The position numbers and the translations under genes are program-made. This document shows positions 51,782 through 60,213 of a DNA stretch of 64,000 nucleotides, piece by piece (the stretch's first letter is position 1; every line of letters begins with the position of its first letter). The notes under the pieces are model-generated. The model was given only the letters and a program-made list of their open reading frames with translations, was not told the origin of the DNA and did not search any database. Source of the stretch: a virus; IMG/VR virus record IMGVR_UViG_3300023174_000156, positions 1 to 64,000 of that record; one strand, 5' to 3'.

Positions 51782-52420
51782 TTAAGACAATAGGTCTCCG
51801 AAGGTACGATCAACGATCTTACCGTATGAGCCTGAAGTGTCTTCTGGTAGCAAACGGAATGAAACTTCAAACATTGAAGCCTCGTCACGCTTTGCTGAAA
51901 CTGTTACGTTTTCAATTGACAAAGCACGGTATGCTGTGTAGACACGCTCCACGAATGGAGAATCTACGCAATCACCTGTACCAGGTCCTACTGCAACAAT
52001 TCCACGCTCTACTGGACATTCACCGATATCTCCTGCAGATAGGTTTAAAGTCCTACCTGTGTGAGTTGCGACGTTTCCAGTTAGTTCGCTATCATTAAAT
52101 GCTAGAGCCAAAAGAAGATTCTCAAGGGTAGCCTCAGCAAAAGCAGTTGCAAGATTTACCTGCATGCCTTGCTTGTAAAGTTTAGCAACGTCAAGAATTT
52201 GGTCAACCTGAACTTCACCAAAGTCTGGTTGGAACTGTAATTCAAGACCGTTCATGGTATAACCTACGTTTGTGTATGCTGCATCATTTGAGAGAGTTTC
52301 TTTGAATGATACCTCAGTACTAAAAGTCTCCAGAGTACCTGGAGTTAGGGTTGTGTCTGCAACGAAAAGTGCTGCAGCACCAACAATAATGTTGGTCGAT
52401 GTTCCACGACTATATGCCAT
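51782..52420 (-). CDS. Major tail protein
   Basis: The 212-aa protein has the tube-like beta pattern (TSTNIIVGAAALFVADTTLT, then ENVTVSAKRDEASMFEVSFR) and is placed before a strong terminator and the tail chaperones. It has no collar-type domain. It is the classic position of a siphovirus tail tube protein. It has its own TGTTATAAT promoter and leader. Confidence 0.85.
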   Translation of the reverse strand: MAYSRGTSTNIIVGAAALFVADTTLTPGTLETFSTEVSFKETLSNDAAYTNVGYTMNGLELQFQPDFGEVQVDQILDVAKLYKQGMQVNLATAFAEATLENLLLALAFNDSELTGNVATHTGRTLNLSAGDIGECPVERGIVAVGPGTGDCVDSPFVERVYTAYRALSIENVTVSAKRDEASMFEVSFRLLPEDTSGSYGKIVDRTFGDLLS

Positions 52421-52482
52421 TTATTCACCTCTTTCCATAGAAATAGATATTAAGTTGTTTGGCGTTTTGTTTCCTCAGATTA

Positions 52483-52491
52483 ATTATAACA
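52483..52491 (-). promoter_or_regulatory. Extended -10 promoter of the major tail gene
   Basis: TGTTATAAT on the minus strand, followed by a leader of about 55 nt with AAGAGGTG before the ATG. Confidence 0.55.
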
Positions 52492-52495
52492 CCAT

Positions 52496-53074
52496 TTATG
52501 TATACCGCTGGGCAAGGCTACCAACGGCTTGGGTGTGATAGTCGTACTCTATTATCAACTTATTTAGACCCAGGGTTCTAGCAGAGGCTAACTCTAGAAT
52601 ATCCCTACTTTCATCTGCTTGATAAACCTTAACATTATGGAAAAATACGTTTTTTGGTATGGGGTCACCATTCTCATCAAGAACATCATTTTGAGATATC
52701 CAAAAATTTAGATCTTGAGCAGCAGAATCTTCTCTGTCAAGACATTCAATAATTACTCTAGTTGTATCAAGTAGTTTAGTAAGATTTGGACTATAGATAA
52801 AATATATTAATTGCTCTCTTTTGTGTCTATAAAATGTTGTTGGTCTAAATCTAATAAGCCTATCAAATATAATAACTGTAGTATCAGGGTTATTTCTAAT
52901 AAACGGAATATCGTTATAAATGCCTTCTACGCTATCTGGTACTTGTGCTGGAAAAAATGGCTGAAATGGCTCTGGTCCATTTGGCATTAATCCAAACTCT
53001 TTAAGTTCACTATTAACAAAAGCATTTACAAAAGTTGGTGGAAAACCAGTTTCATTTAATATATTAGATGCCAT
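52496..53074 (-). CDS. Tail terminator/tail completion protein
   Basis: The 192-aa protein has VIIFDRLIRFRPTTFYRHKR and LLDTTRVIIECLDREDSAAQ. Its position directly before the major tail gene and after connector genes fits a tail terminator. No signal or membrane segment. Confidence 0.65.
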   Translation of the reverse strand: MASNILNETGFPPTFVNAFVNSELKEFGLMPNGPEPFQPFFPAQVPDSVEGIYNDIPFIRNNPDTTVIIFDRLIRFRPTTFYRHKREQLIYFIYSPNLTKLLDTTRVIIECLDREDSAAQDLNFWISQNDVLDENGDPIPKNVFFHNVKVYQADESRDILELASARTLGLNKLIIEYDYHTQAVGSLAQRYT

Positions 53075-53078
53075 AATA

Positions 53079-53756
53079 CTATTCTACACTAACCTTTGCA
53101 TTTATAATCCATTTAAACCCAGTATCAATACCCTTTGATCTGCCAAGCCTTGAACCACTTTTTATATTTTTCTTAAATACTGTTGGTTTTTTAATATAAT
53201 CATAAATTCCGCTAGCACGTAAAAAAGATTGTTTAAAATATCTAGAAATAAATTCATCCATAGTCTTTTCAAAAGAACCTCTAGCCTGACTTCCACCAGG
53301 GTTTGATATTACCACGGGCTTTTTAGTAAATACGGTCTGTCCGCCTTCATTAAAAACAAGCACTGGAGATCTTGTTGGTTTAATTGTAACAGGAATACCC
53401 TCTTCCATAATCTTTGCTTTATTATAAAATGGAACGTTTGAATCTTTTTTTACTGTTCTTGATTGTTTAAAACTAGAGTTAATACTCAACCCTAAATTAC
53501 TAACAGTGTAATTAATGTCAAATAATCTTGCAGATGGGCTTCCAGTTTGATACCACTCATAAACATGTTGTAGTGCTGCAGGATTACCCCTTGCAGAAAC
53601 ATCTACATATCTAGCCATAGACTCTATTGTTGCTGCACCTAAATTTTTTAAAAAAATACTTTTGCCTTTTTGGGCACCATCTAAAAAACCAATTGCATAG
53701 TCAATAATGTTGTTCATCTCTTTATCAAAACTTTTAGTGTTTGTTCTAACTATCAT
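53079..53756 (-). CDS. Head-tail connector, HK97 gp10-like
   Basis: The 225-aa protein has FLDGAQKGKSIFLKNLGAAT and ESMARYVDVSARG, a helical start as in HK97-gp10-like tail-component proteins, then a beta region (VTIKPTRSPVLVFNEG). It overlaps the next gene by one base. The assignment is by order and size. Confidence 0.6.
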   Translation of the reverse strand: MIVRTNTKSFDKEMNNIIDYAIGFLDGAQKGKSIFLKNLGAATIESMARYVDVSARGNPAALQHVYEWYQTGSPSARLFDINYTVSNLGLSINSSFKQSRTVKKDSNVPFYNKAKIMEEGIPVTIKPTRSPVLVFNEGGQTVFTKKPVVISNPGGSQARGSFEKTMDEFISRYFKQSFLRASGIYDYIKKPTVFKKNIKSGSRLGRSKGIDTGFKWIINAKVSVE

Positions 53757-54202
53757 TAGTCGCCTATGGTCTGATTTTCTGTTCTACGTAATAATATTTT
53801 AAAGTATTCTACAGAACCAAACGGACCTGTAAATGGATCTACGGTTGCTACTTCATAGATTGTTCCACGACCAGATCTTGGTCCCGCTGTTTCTCTATAA
53901 ATAACTTCATCACCTGAGTTACGAATATTGGTAACTAAAATGTTATTAATGGCATTATCTGTATTGTTTGAAGATGTTCTTGGATCTAGTCTAGTTCTTG
54001 CTACTAATTTATTTTCATGTTGCAAAAATGCTTCTGGTTTAATTTGTTCAGTTCCCGCTCCGCCAACAGATGTTGCATTTAATATAATTGTTCTATCAAA
54101 AAACCATTGTCTACTTGCTTGTCCATATTGGGTTTGAGTTATAACTGGATAGTATAAGTCTGCCTTCATTGGATATAGAAAGTCTGTTGTACAGTCTTCC
54201 AT
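53756..54202 (-). CDS. Head closure/stopper-like protein
   Basis: The 148-aa beta-rich protein contains KADLYYPVITQTQYGQASRQ, LVARTRLDPRTSS and SVEYFKILLRRT, resembling small head closure proteins (SPP1 gp16 type). It sits between two other connector genes. Not certain. Confidence 0.6.
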   Translation of the reverse strand: MEDCTTDFLYPMKADLYYPVITQTQYGQASRQWFFDRTIILNATSVGGAGTEQIKPEAFLQHENKLVARTRLDPRTSSNNTDNAINNILVTNIRNSGDEVIYRETAGPRSGRGTIYEVATVDPFTGPFGSVEYFKILLRRTENQTIGD

Positions 54203-55188
54203 TATAATACTCCTGGACGGATAATATTCTCTTTATATTTTTCTAAAATTTTATCTACTAGTATATTTCCAGTTCCATCAATTAAACGTTTATCGTATTC
54301 AATTTTAAACTGATCTGTACTATAATTTTTAACATATCTCTTGTAGTAATCTAATCTTCCACATTTGATGTCATCAATGAGCATTAGTGTTGCATCTTGA
54401 ATATCATATGGGACAACCTTGTATCCTGTTTCTGCTAAAACAATATAATCTGCACCTTCTGAAAATGCAACTCCTGGAACAATAGTTTGAGTGTTTCCAC
54501 TATCTTCTGTATCGAATAAACTCATGGAATCAGACACGCCTACAGGTATACGAGAATATCTTCTTTCTGCACGATTTATAGAGTCAACACTTTCAAGTGG
54601 ATCTTTAGTAATTGCTGTTTTATCTTTAGTAATTAAAAATGTATAATCTGTTAATGCTGGTCCATCTTCATTGTCTATATCATATACAAGTTCTGCATTT
54701 TCATATACTTTTAAAAGTTTATGTGTTTTTTTCCAAAGCGGTAGATAGTCATTTCCTTGACCAACTACTTCTAAATAAGTTCTATCATAATAAAATCCAC
54801 CAGTAATGCTATCAATTATTATTCTTGCTAAATTTTCATAACTTTTATATAGTGCTATATCGCTTGCAATTCCTGATGTAGCAAGAGCGATTGGATCTAC
54901 GTATGGTCTTAAAATTTCTAAATTATCTTCTACAACAATATCACCACGAACAAGGTTTGCCCCAGATGATCCGCCATCTTCGTATATTGTTAGTGCATAT
55001 GACTTATCGTATTTAATAAAATTACCATCTAAAGAATAGGTAATCTGTTTACTAGCATTAGACTCTACAGCCTCTTCAATTTCACTCTGCTCTGCAACGT
55101 TCTCAATAACAATTATGTAGTCGGCATTAGCATCTGGAACTGTGTAGGTTACAGAAAGAGGATATGGGGGAAGACGTAATATCTGCAT
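54202..55188 (-). CDS. Head-tail adaptor/structural protein
   Basis: The 328-aa protein begins MQILRLPPYPLSVTYTVPDA and has a helical segment (YKSYENLARIIIDSITGGFY), then beta strands. Larger than classic adaptors but in the adaptor position. It may fuse an Ig-like domain (first 80 residues) to the adaptor. No enzyme motif. Confidence 0.6.
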   Translation of the reverse strand: MQILRLPPYPLSVTYTVPDANADYIIVIENVAEQSEIEEAVESNASKQITYSLDGNFIKYDKSYALTIYEDGGSSGANLVRGDIVVEDNLEILRPYVDPIALATSGIASDIALYKSYENLARIIIDSITGGFYYDRTYLEVVGQGNDYLPLWKKTHKLLKVYENAELVYDIDNEDGPALTDYTFLITKDKTAITKDPLESVDSINRAERRYSRIPVGVSDSMSLFDTEDSGNTQTIVPGVAFSEGADYIVLAETGYKVVPYDIQDATLMLIDDIKCGRLDYYKRYVKNYSTDQFKIEYDKRLIDGTGNILVDKILEKYKENIIRPGVL

Positions 55189-55190
55189 TT

Positions 55191-55544
55191 TTATTTACCG
55201 TAGTATGAGGCTACTTCTTCTGGCGGTGCAATACGTACCAATTTGTGTGTTAGCCACTTTTCCGATGCCTCCTTTGAGACTATGTTATATCCTACCTTTA
55301 AAGCCCCTAAGTTATCCATATGTAGGTTTTTTTGTGAATATAGGGCTACCTTATTTACTAATGTTTTTGCTTTATCTAATTCCTCTACCCGCTCTTCTGT
55401 GTTTACTGGAGGAATCCAACTAGCAAGAATCTCTAATATTTCAAGTTTAGTATTTGCATCAAATAATTCAATATTATTTTTCTTTGCATATGCTTTTAAT
55501 GCCATTACAGTTTTAGTTGATAACTCTTCAATTGTTAAGTTCAT
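55191..55544 (-). CDS. Small structural protein with Rho-N/SAP-like domain
   Basis: ELSTKTVMALKAYAKKNNIE and DANTKLEILEILASWIP resemble a LEM/SAP/Rho-N helix-extended-loop-helix fold. The rest is helical. It is 117 aa. An extended -10 box and AGGAGA ribosome site precede it. The position after the capsid gene suggests a head-completion or DNA-related role. Confidence 0.6.
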   Translation of the reverse strand: MNLTIEELSTKTVMALKAYAKKNNIELFDANTKLEILEILASWIPPVNTEERVEELDKAKTLVNKVALYSQKNLHMDNLGALKVGYNIVSKEASEKWLTHKLVRIAPPEEVASYYGK

Positions 55545-55566
55545 AATTCTCCTATGCTTATTTGTA

Positions 55567-55575
55567 ATTATACCA
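55567..55575 (-). promoter_or_regulatory. Extended -10 promoter of the SAP-like gene
   Basis: TGGTATAAT on the minus strand directly behind the capsid gene's terminator, whose U tract it follows. Confidence 0.5.
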
Positions 55576-55587
55576 GAATAAGAATAA

Positions 55588-55614
55588 GGCGGGTAGTTTT
55601 TTACGCTACCCGCC
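55588..55614 (-). terminator. Terminator after the capsid gene
   Basis: GGCGGGTAG and CTACCCGCC form a 9-bp stem with a 9-nt loop; on the minus strand TTATTCTTATTC follows. It sits 22 nt after the capsid gene, fitting high, separate capsid expression. Confidence 0.75.
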
Positions 55615-55636
55615 CTAATATTTGATCTTTTAGATC

Positions 55637-56788
55637 TTAGGAATCAGCACTATCTGAGTCAACATAAGCGACTGCATCTAGTTCTTCCCATTGGATACCA
55701 AAGCGTACAAATACGGTGTATTCGATGGTGTCTTTCTTTGGCTTGTATTCACGGTTTACAGTGATGTCTCTCTGGAAGCCCCATACACGGTTCTGAGGGA
55801 ATGTCAAATCGACATAACCTGCAGGGTAGTAAGGAACCTCAAGAACGTCTACACCAAGTACACGAGTGGTGCGTGAGTTGCCAAGGGTCTGTGCTCCGCC
55901 ATCAAGGAATTCTTGACGGTTGGCTTGAGTGCTACCAATACGATCAGCGAATGCTGAAGAGATAGCGTCTGCAAGAGTACCATTGTTACGAACAATACCA
56001 GCAAAAGCATCAGTACCTGCGTAGAACTTAAGGTTTGCCTTAAGTGCACGATACTTGCGAGGCATTGCTAATAGCAAGCCTTGCATTACTGATGTTGTGT
56101 AGTTATTGTCTGAAACTGTTGCAGCATATTCGTGAGCAGCATTTCCTACTGTTCCACGAGTTTGCTTTACGAAACCAGCCATGATTGAAAGGAAGGCATC
56201 TGCGCCTGTTCCTAAACCATTGATAGCAAGATCTTCAATATCATTTGCGAAAGCATTGGTCATCAAGCGAACTAGATGATCTTCAAGTGCTCCACCTTCA
56301 ATATTGTCTTCAAGTGCTTCTGTTGATACTTCCCAATCAAGACGAATCTTTTTGGTAGTTAATTCAACCTTTGTAAAAGTTGCGCCGATGTTTGTATAAT
56401 CTGGTGCACCTTGTGCTGCTGCACGGATTACACGCTCTCCAACGTTGACCTTTTCGATCTCCATTGTGTTAGCACGCATTGTAACTCTACGACCATCTTT
56501 AGCGAGAACTGTTGCATCCCACACATAGTCGATGAATCTACGAGCCTGCTCTGGTGCTAGAATACCACCTGCTGCGCCTGTTGGGTTTACTGCGTTTGCT
56601 CCAGATGTTGATCCGAATGCTGCAGTTGCTGTGTTACCAAGTTGTGATCCTACAGACGCTGCTGCAGAATCTAAACCAGTAGCACCACCAACGCCACCAG
56701 AAACGAATCCGCCTTGAGAGTTAATCTCATTGCCTGCTCCGCCTGATCCTGGATAGTTTTTTTCTAGGTCTTTATTTTGTTCCGACAT
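55637..56788 (-). CDS. Major capsid protein (HK97 fold)
   Basis: After a disordered Gly/Ala-rich N-terminus (about 80 residues, perhaps cut by the protease), the capsid body has LAPEQARRFIDYVWDATVLA, KIRLDWEVSTEALEDNIEGG and EDIAINGLGTGAD-like segments. The C-terminal RVWGFQRDITVNREYKPKKD, with conserved aromatic/Arg, is typical. It is 383 aa. Position after the protease and before connectors confirms it. Confidence 0.92.
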   Translation of the reverse strand: MSEQNKDLEKNYPGSGGAGNEINSQGGFVSGGVGGATGLDSAAASVGSQLGNTATAAFGSTSGANAVNPTGAAGGILAPEQARRFIDYVWDATVLAKDGRRVTMRANTMEIEKVNVGERVIRAAAQGAPDYTNIGATFTKVELTTKKIRLDWEVSTEALEDNIEGGALEDHLVRLMTNAFANDIEDLAINGLGTGADAFLSIMAGFVKQTRGTVGNAAHEYAATVSDNNYTTSVMQGLLLAMPRKYRALKANLKFYAGTDAFAGIVRNNGTLADAISSAFADRIGSTQANRQEFLDGGAQTLGNSRTTRVLGVDVLEVPYYPAGYVDLTFPQNRVWGFQRDITVNREYKPKKDTIEYTVFVRFGIQWEELDAVAYVDSDSADS

Positions 56789-56817
56789 TATTTTTCACCT
56801 CCTAGTGATTTTATTGC

Positions 56818-57435
56818 TTATTTAAATAGGTCGGTTGATGTGAGGAAACGACCGCCCCATAGGGATTTCTGAACTTTTGAGGGTTCAAACTGCACGATCT
56901 CGCCTAGATCGCCAGACTTGCGGAAAGCGGTGTCTTGCTCTACAAGATCTACACGCTTACCAAACTCATTGAAAACTCCCTTAACATTGTTTACTTCTGC
57001 AGATACGGTTTTAACCTCACCTGATACATTGTCAAGAGACTTGCTTAATGCAACTACCTGCTCATGAAGAGACTTAACGGTTGATGCTAGATCGCCAAAG
57101 GCATTTGTAAGAGAGTTTTTAATTTCTGCAACTGCCTCAACAATTGCTTCGTTAGATTTTTCAACAATAGTTTCTACTGTTGTTACCTCTCCCTCTTCTG
57201 TTTTTTCAACAGAAGAATCTGCACTACCATCTTCTGATTTAGCAATAGCAAGTTCTTCAACTGCTGGTGCTACCTCATCGACTGCAGCGGTTTCTGTTGC
57301 TTCTGCAACAATTTTTTCTGCTTCTGCAACTATTTCTTCAGTTGCTTCTGCAACAACCTCTGCTGGCTGTGCCTCTGGAGCGACCTGTACTTCTTCAACT
57401 GCAGTTTCAATTACTGCATCTGTTGCTTCAGTCAT
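56818..57435 (-). CDS. Nested in-frame scaffold protein (Nu3-like)
   Basis: Within the protease-scaffold frame, AGGAGG (57444-57449 on plus) is placed 8 nt before an in-frame ATG. Translation there would give a separate 205-aa scaffold starting MTEATDAVIETAVEEVQ, with the same C-terminus. This matches the C/Nu3 arrangement of lambda. The exact C-terminal capsid-binding segment is shared with the fusion. Confidence 0.72.
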   Translation of the reverse strand: MTEATDAVIETAVEEVQVAPEAQPAEVVAEATEEIVAEAEKIVAEATETAAVDEVAPAVEELAIAKSEDGSADSSVEKTEEGEVTTVETIVEKSNEAIVEAVAEIKNSLTNAFGDLASTVKSLHEQVVALSKSLDNVSGEVKTVSAEVNNVKGVFNEFGKRVDLVEQDTAFRKSGDLGEIVQFEPSKVQKSLWGGRFLTSTDLFK

Positions 57436-58194
57436 AGGACTAACCTCCTTTGTAATCTTAATTGTACTAATGCCTTTAGCACTATCAACTAAGAACTTTA
57501 TTGTTTCTGTGTTATTCTTATCGCCTTTTTCAATAAAGCCAATATTTTGCATTGGCTTACCAGATGTAGGGCTTACTTCATTATCAGACTCTGAAACCAT
57601 TACAATACCTGCTTCAGAATCCCAAAATACATTTTCAATTTCTGCCTTTGAAAGATATCCACCAATTACATTTTGACCATTGACCTTTTCAATGGAAACA
57701 ATATTTGCAAACTGGTTTGCTGGATTATCAACCAATGACAACTCGTATAGATCATATTCTTTAATAATTCTAATGCTTTTCTTTAGATCGTCGTTATATG
57801 CATCATCCCAATTTTTAATGTTACCGCCAATTGAAAAACCTTTATAGGTTCCATCTAATACTTTTTCCCATGCATCTTGTGCACCTTTTGAAACATAAGC
57901 AGATACATAAACTCCACTATAAAACTTTTTTGTTGATGGATCAAAATAACGATCTTCTTTAAATGATACTATCTTTCCTACTGCGGATGGTTGGTGCATT
58001 TCTCTTAAGTTGCCCCTGAAATTTTTAAATGCTTCAACGCTAGATTCGGTTGTTACAATATCACCTTGCTTGTCAACATTATCAAGAGTTGCAAAGCCAG
58101 ATACTATTCGGCGTTCTACATCTACCTTGCCAATAGGCATTGATAGACGAACACTGTCGCCATCAGTTTCCCAATGTGCTTTATTTATTAACAT
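56818..58194 (-). CDS. Prohead protease fused to scaffold
   Basis: The first ~180 residues are an HK97-type protease: MHQPSAVGKIV carries the His and YKGFSIGGNIKNW the Ser of the catalytic pair. Residues from about 250 on are a long acidic, Ala/Glu/Val-rich helical scaffold ending in a capsid-binding-like basic tail (KVQKSLWGGRFLTSTDLF). Two start codons four codons apart exist; TGGTATAAT overlaps the first (58206), so the second is favoured. An internal start lies within the gene. Confidence 0.86.
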   Translation of the reverse strand: MLINKAHWETDGDSVRLSMPIGKVDVERRIVSGFATLDNVDKQGDIVTTESSVEAFKNFRGNLREMHQPSAVGKIVSFKEDRYFDPSTKKFYSGVYVSAYVSKGAQDAWEKVLDGTYKGFSIGGNIKNWDDAYNDDLKKSIRIIKEYDLYELSLVDNPANQFANIVSIEKVNGQNVIGGYLSKAEIENVFWDSEAGIVMVSESDNEVSPTSGKPMQNIGFIEKGDKNNTETIKFLVDSAKGISTIKITKEVSPMTEATDAVIETAVEEVQVAPEAQPAEVVAEATEEIVAEAEKIVAEATETAAVDEVAPAVEELAIAKSEDGSADSSVEKTEEGEVTTVETIVEKSNEAIVEAVAEIKNSLTNAFGDLASTVKSLHEQVVALSKSLDNVSGEVKTVSAEVNNVKGVFNEFGKRVDLVEQDTAFRKSGDLGEIVQFEPSKVQKSLWGGRFLTSTDLFK

Positions 58195-58204
58195 ATCGTT
58201 ATCC

Positions 58205-58213
58205 ATTATACCA
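58205..58213 (-). promoter_or_regulatory. Extended -10 promoter at the head protease start
   Basis: TGGTATAAT on the minus strand, overlapping the first possible ATG of the protease and 10 nt before the second, so the mRNA would begin near the second start with almost no leader. Confidence 0.45.
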
Positions 58214-58235
58214 AACTATTTTATGATTATCTCAT

Positions 58236-59831
58236 TTACTGAGATGATCTACCCTCACCCTGTGCATTACGACCAGAGATGGTTGTTGGAGAGTCAGAGT
58301 TGTTATTTGTTCGTTCTGCATCTCTTTGACGACTACCTGCCAAGTTTGCCCTTGAGTCAGTTGCTTGACGTGGAGACATTACAAATGGTTCGTCACCATC
58401 TACTCTTTGTGGAAGGTCTAACTTTTCACGAGCCTCATTTGGAGTCATAACCTGTGTTTTGACATATCGTTCAATAATTTGAGATTGAGCAATTTCGTCT
58501 GTTAAGGTTAACTCATTAAACTTAAGTTCAAGGATATCTGTCTTTTCTCTAATGATTTTATTAACAACCTTTTCAAGGTGCTTTTGTGCTGGACGAGATA
58601 CTTGTTCTTTAAAAGTACGATCTTGTGAAAGGGCAGCCGCAATACCTGAATCTGCTCCACCAAGTTTAGAAATAGGTACTTGATGGGCAATAAGAATATC
58701 ATCTCTATTTTGTTTACGATATTCTTTAAATGATCCATCTTGAATACCATTCTCAATAGGCTCCATCTTAAACTCAACCTTATTGTTTTCTGTATCTCCA
58801 GGAAGCGGGATATAAAGTGTTCTGTGTGACTGAGACTTAAGTCCAGTTTGCAAAAACCTAAACATCTTATCTTCTCCATCAGACGATAGTTTGGCACCCT
58901 TTAAGGTTACAATATATCTTGGAACAGCCTTGTTTTCAAAGTAATCAATATTATATTGTGAAGCAAGTTGATCTCCAATTAGAGATGGCATTGCTGCAAC
59001 AATGTCTGGAATTCCATAAAATGTATTTAATGGTGAGTATTCTTTATAGTGAATAATCTCGTTTGGACGTTTATCATTAGTCATTGGATTTGGATTTTTA
59101 GCACCAAAGTTTCTAAAGTAAACTACTGAGTTTCCAATAATTTGAACAAAACCATCATGTAAACGACGTACACGAACTGTTGTTGCTGGAATATGACCTA
59201 CATATCCAATTTCACCAGTTACTGTTCTTCCTATTTCAAGGAACCCATTACCAGTAGCCTGAACATCTGTATAAAACTTTTCCATTGTTTTTGTAAATGA
59301 ATCGTCATCGTTAAGGTTTTCTAGCCAGTCTTTTAATTCAAGTTTCATTCTTTCAATACGATTACGAGCACGATCAACTGCTGCTTGATCTTCGTTCATT
59401 TCAAACCTTAACATTGTTCTATCTGCAATATCAAAGCGGTAGCCAAGACCAACTACGTTTTCTACCTTAGCGTCAATAGCAGCATGGTTAGCAAATGATG
59501 TGTCATAGAAGTTGGCTAGTTCATACATATTGTATGGAGGAGTAATTACGTCAAATAGTCCATATCCATTTCTATATACCGTGCCAGGATTGATTGCTTT
59601 TGATCCAGCATCTACACCAGATGGTGTTGCATTGGCAGAATCAAGATATTCATTTGTTGCAAAGGTCATTGCCTTTGTTACATTCCGTGCAGTTTTTCTA
59701 CGAAAGTTTTGTTCTAATCCATTAAAATCTTTAAGTTGATCCCAAGACTTATTAAATGGATCTTGTTGTGCAAAAGTATTTTCTTGTTCTGGTTGTGTAT
59801 TTAAACCAACTCTTACGTATTCTTCACTCAT
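58236..59831 (-). CDS. Portal protein
   Basis: HK97-type portal pattern: PPYNMYELANFYDTSFANHA, NVVGLGYRFDI, TGNGFLEIGRTVTGEIGYV and AAMPSLIGDQLASQYNIDYF. The 3' region has AHQVPISKLGGADSG and RTFKEQVSRPAQKHLE. It is 532 aa with a disordered Ser/Asn/Gly C-terminus. An ATG slightly inside the longest frame is chosen because it overlaps the previous gene by 8 nt. Confidence 0.91.
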   Translation of the reverse strand: MSEEYVRVGLNTQPEQENTFAQQDPFNKSWDQLKDFNGLEQNFRRKTARNVTKAMTFATNEYLDSANATPSGVDAGSKAINPGTVYRNGYGLFDVITPPYNMYELANFYDTSFANHAAIDAKVENVVGLGYRFDIADRTMLRFEMNEDQAAVDRARNRIERMKLELKDWLENLNDDDSFTKTMEKFYTDVQATGNGFLEIGRTVTGEIGYVGHIPATTVRVRRLHDGFVQIIGNSVVYFRNFGAKNPNPMTNDKRPNEIIHYKEYSPLNTFYGIPDIVAAMPSLIGDQLASQYNIDYFENKAVPRYIVTLKGAKLSSDGEDKMFRFLQTGLKSQSHRTLYIPLPGDTENNKVEFKMEPIENGIQDGSFKEYRKQNRDDILIAHQVPISKLGGADSGIAAALSQDRTFKEQVSRPAQKHLEKVVNKIIREKTDILELKFNELTLTDEIAQSQIIERYVKTQVMTPNEAREKLDLPQRVDGDEPFVMSPRQATDSRANLAGSRQRDAERTNNNSDSPTTISGRNAQGEGRSSQ

Positions 59832-60195
59832 CGCTACCATACTTATCATAGGTTTGTCGTGCTGCTACCCAAGCACCATGATCATTCATGGAAGGAATTA
59901 AGCCATTCTTCATTCTATCTAACTGTTCAGAATGTTCTTCCTCGCTAATTCTTGTTAGTCCAGGCACGAATACTGCCTTTCCTTCTCCGTCATCGCCATA
60001 GTGTATTGCAACTTTTCTTAATTCTGCAATTTTAGAAATATCTCCACGCTCTGCTGGAATATTTAATATGCTGCCAGTGCCATCAGTAAACCAAGCACCA
60101 TTAGACTTTTTGTACACGTACAAGCCCCAATTATAATCTTTTTCTATTACTTTGCGCCGTACATTGCCAACTTTTTTAAGAATCTCATTATCCAT
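59824..60195 (-). CDS. Small unknown head-module protein
   Basis: The product (123 aa) has WGLYVYKKSNGAWFTDGTGS and IHYGDDGEGKAVFVPGLTRI, a beta-rich region with a helical end. TGGTATACT lies 7 nt before the chosen ATG; the alternative ATG two codons upstream is inside the predicted untranscribed part. Unrecognised. It may be a portal-associated or packaging accessory. Confidence 0.6.
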   Translation of the reverse strand: MDNEILKKVGNVRRKVIEKDYNWGLYVYKKSNGAWFTDGTGSILNIPAERGDISKIAELRKVAIHYGDDGEGKAVFVPGLTRISEEEHSEQLDRMKNGLIPSMNDHGAWVAARQTYDKYGSDE

Positions 60196-60202
60196 AACCA
60201 TC

Positions 60203-60211
60203 AGTATACCA
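60203..60211 (-). promoter_or_regulatory. Leaderless promoter before the small head gene
   Basis: TGGTATACT on the minus strand, 7 nt before an ATG with no ribosome site. Confidence 0.5.
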
Positions 60212-60213
60212 TA

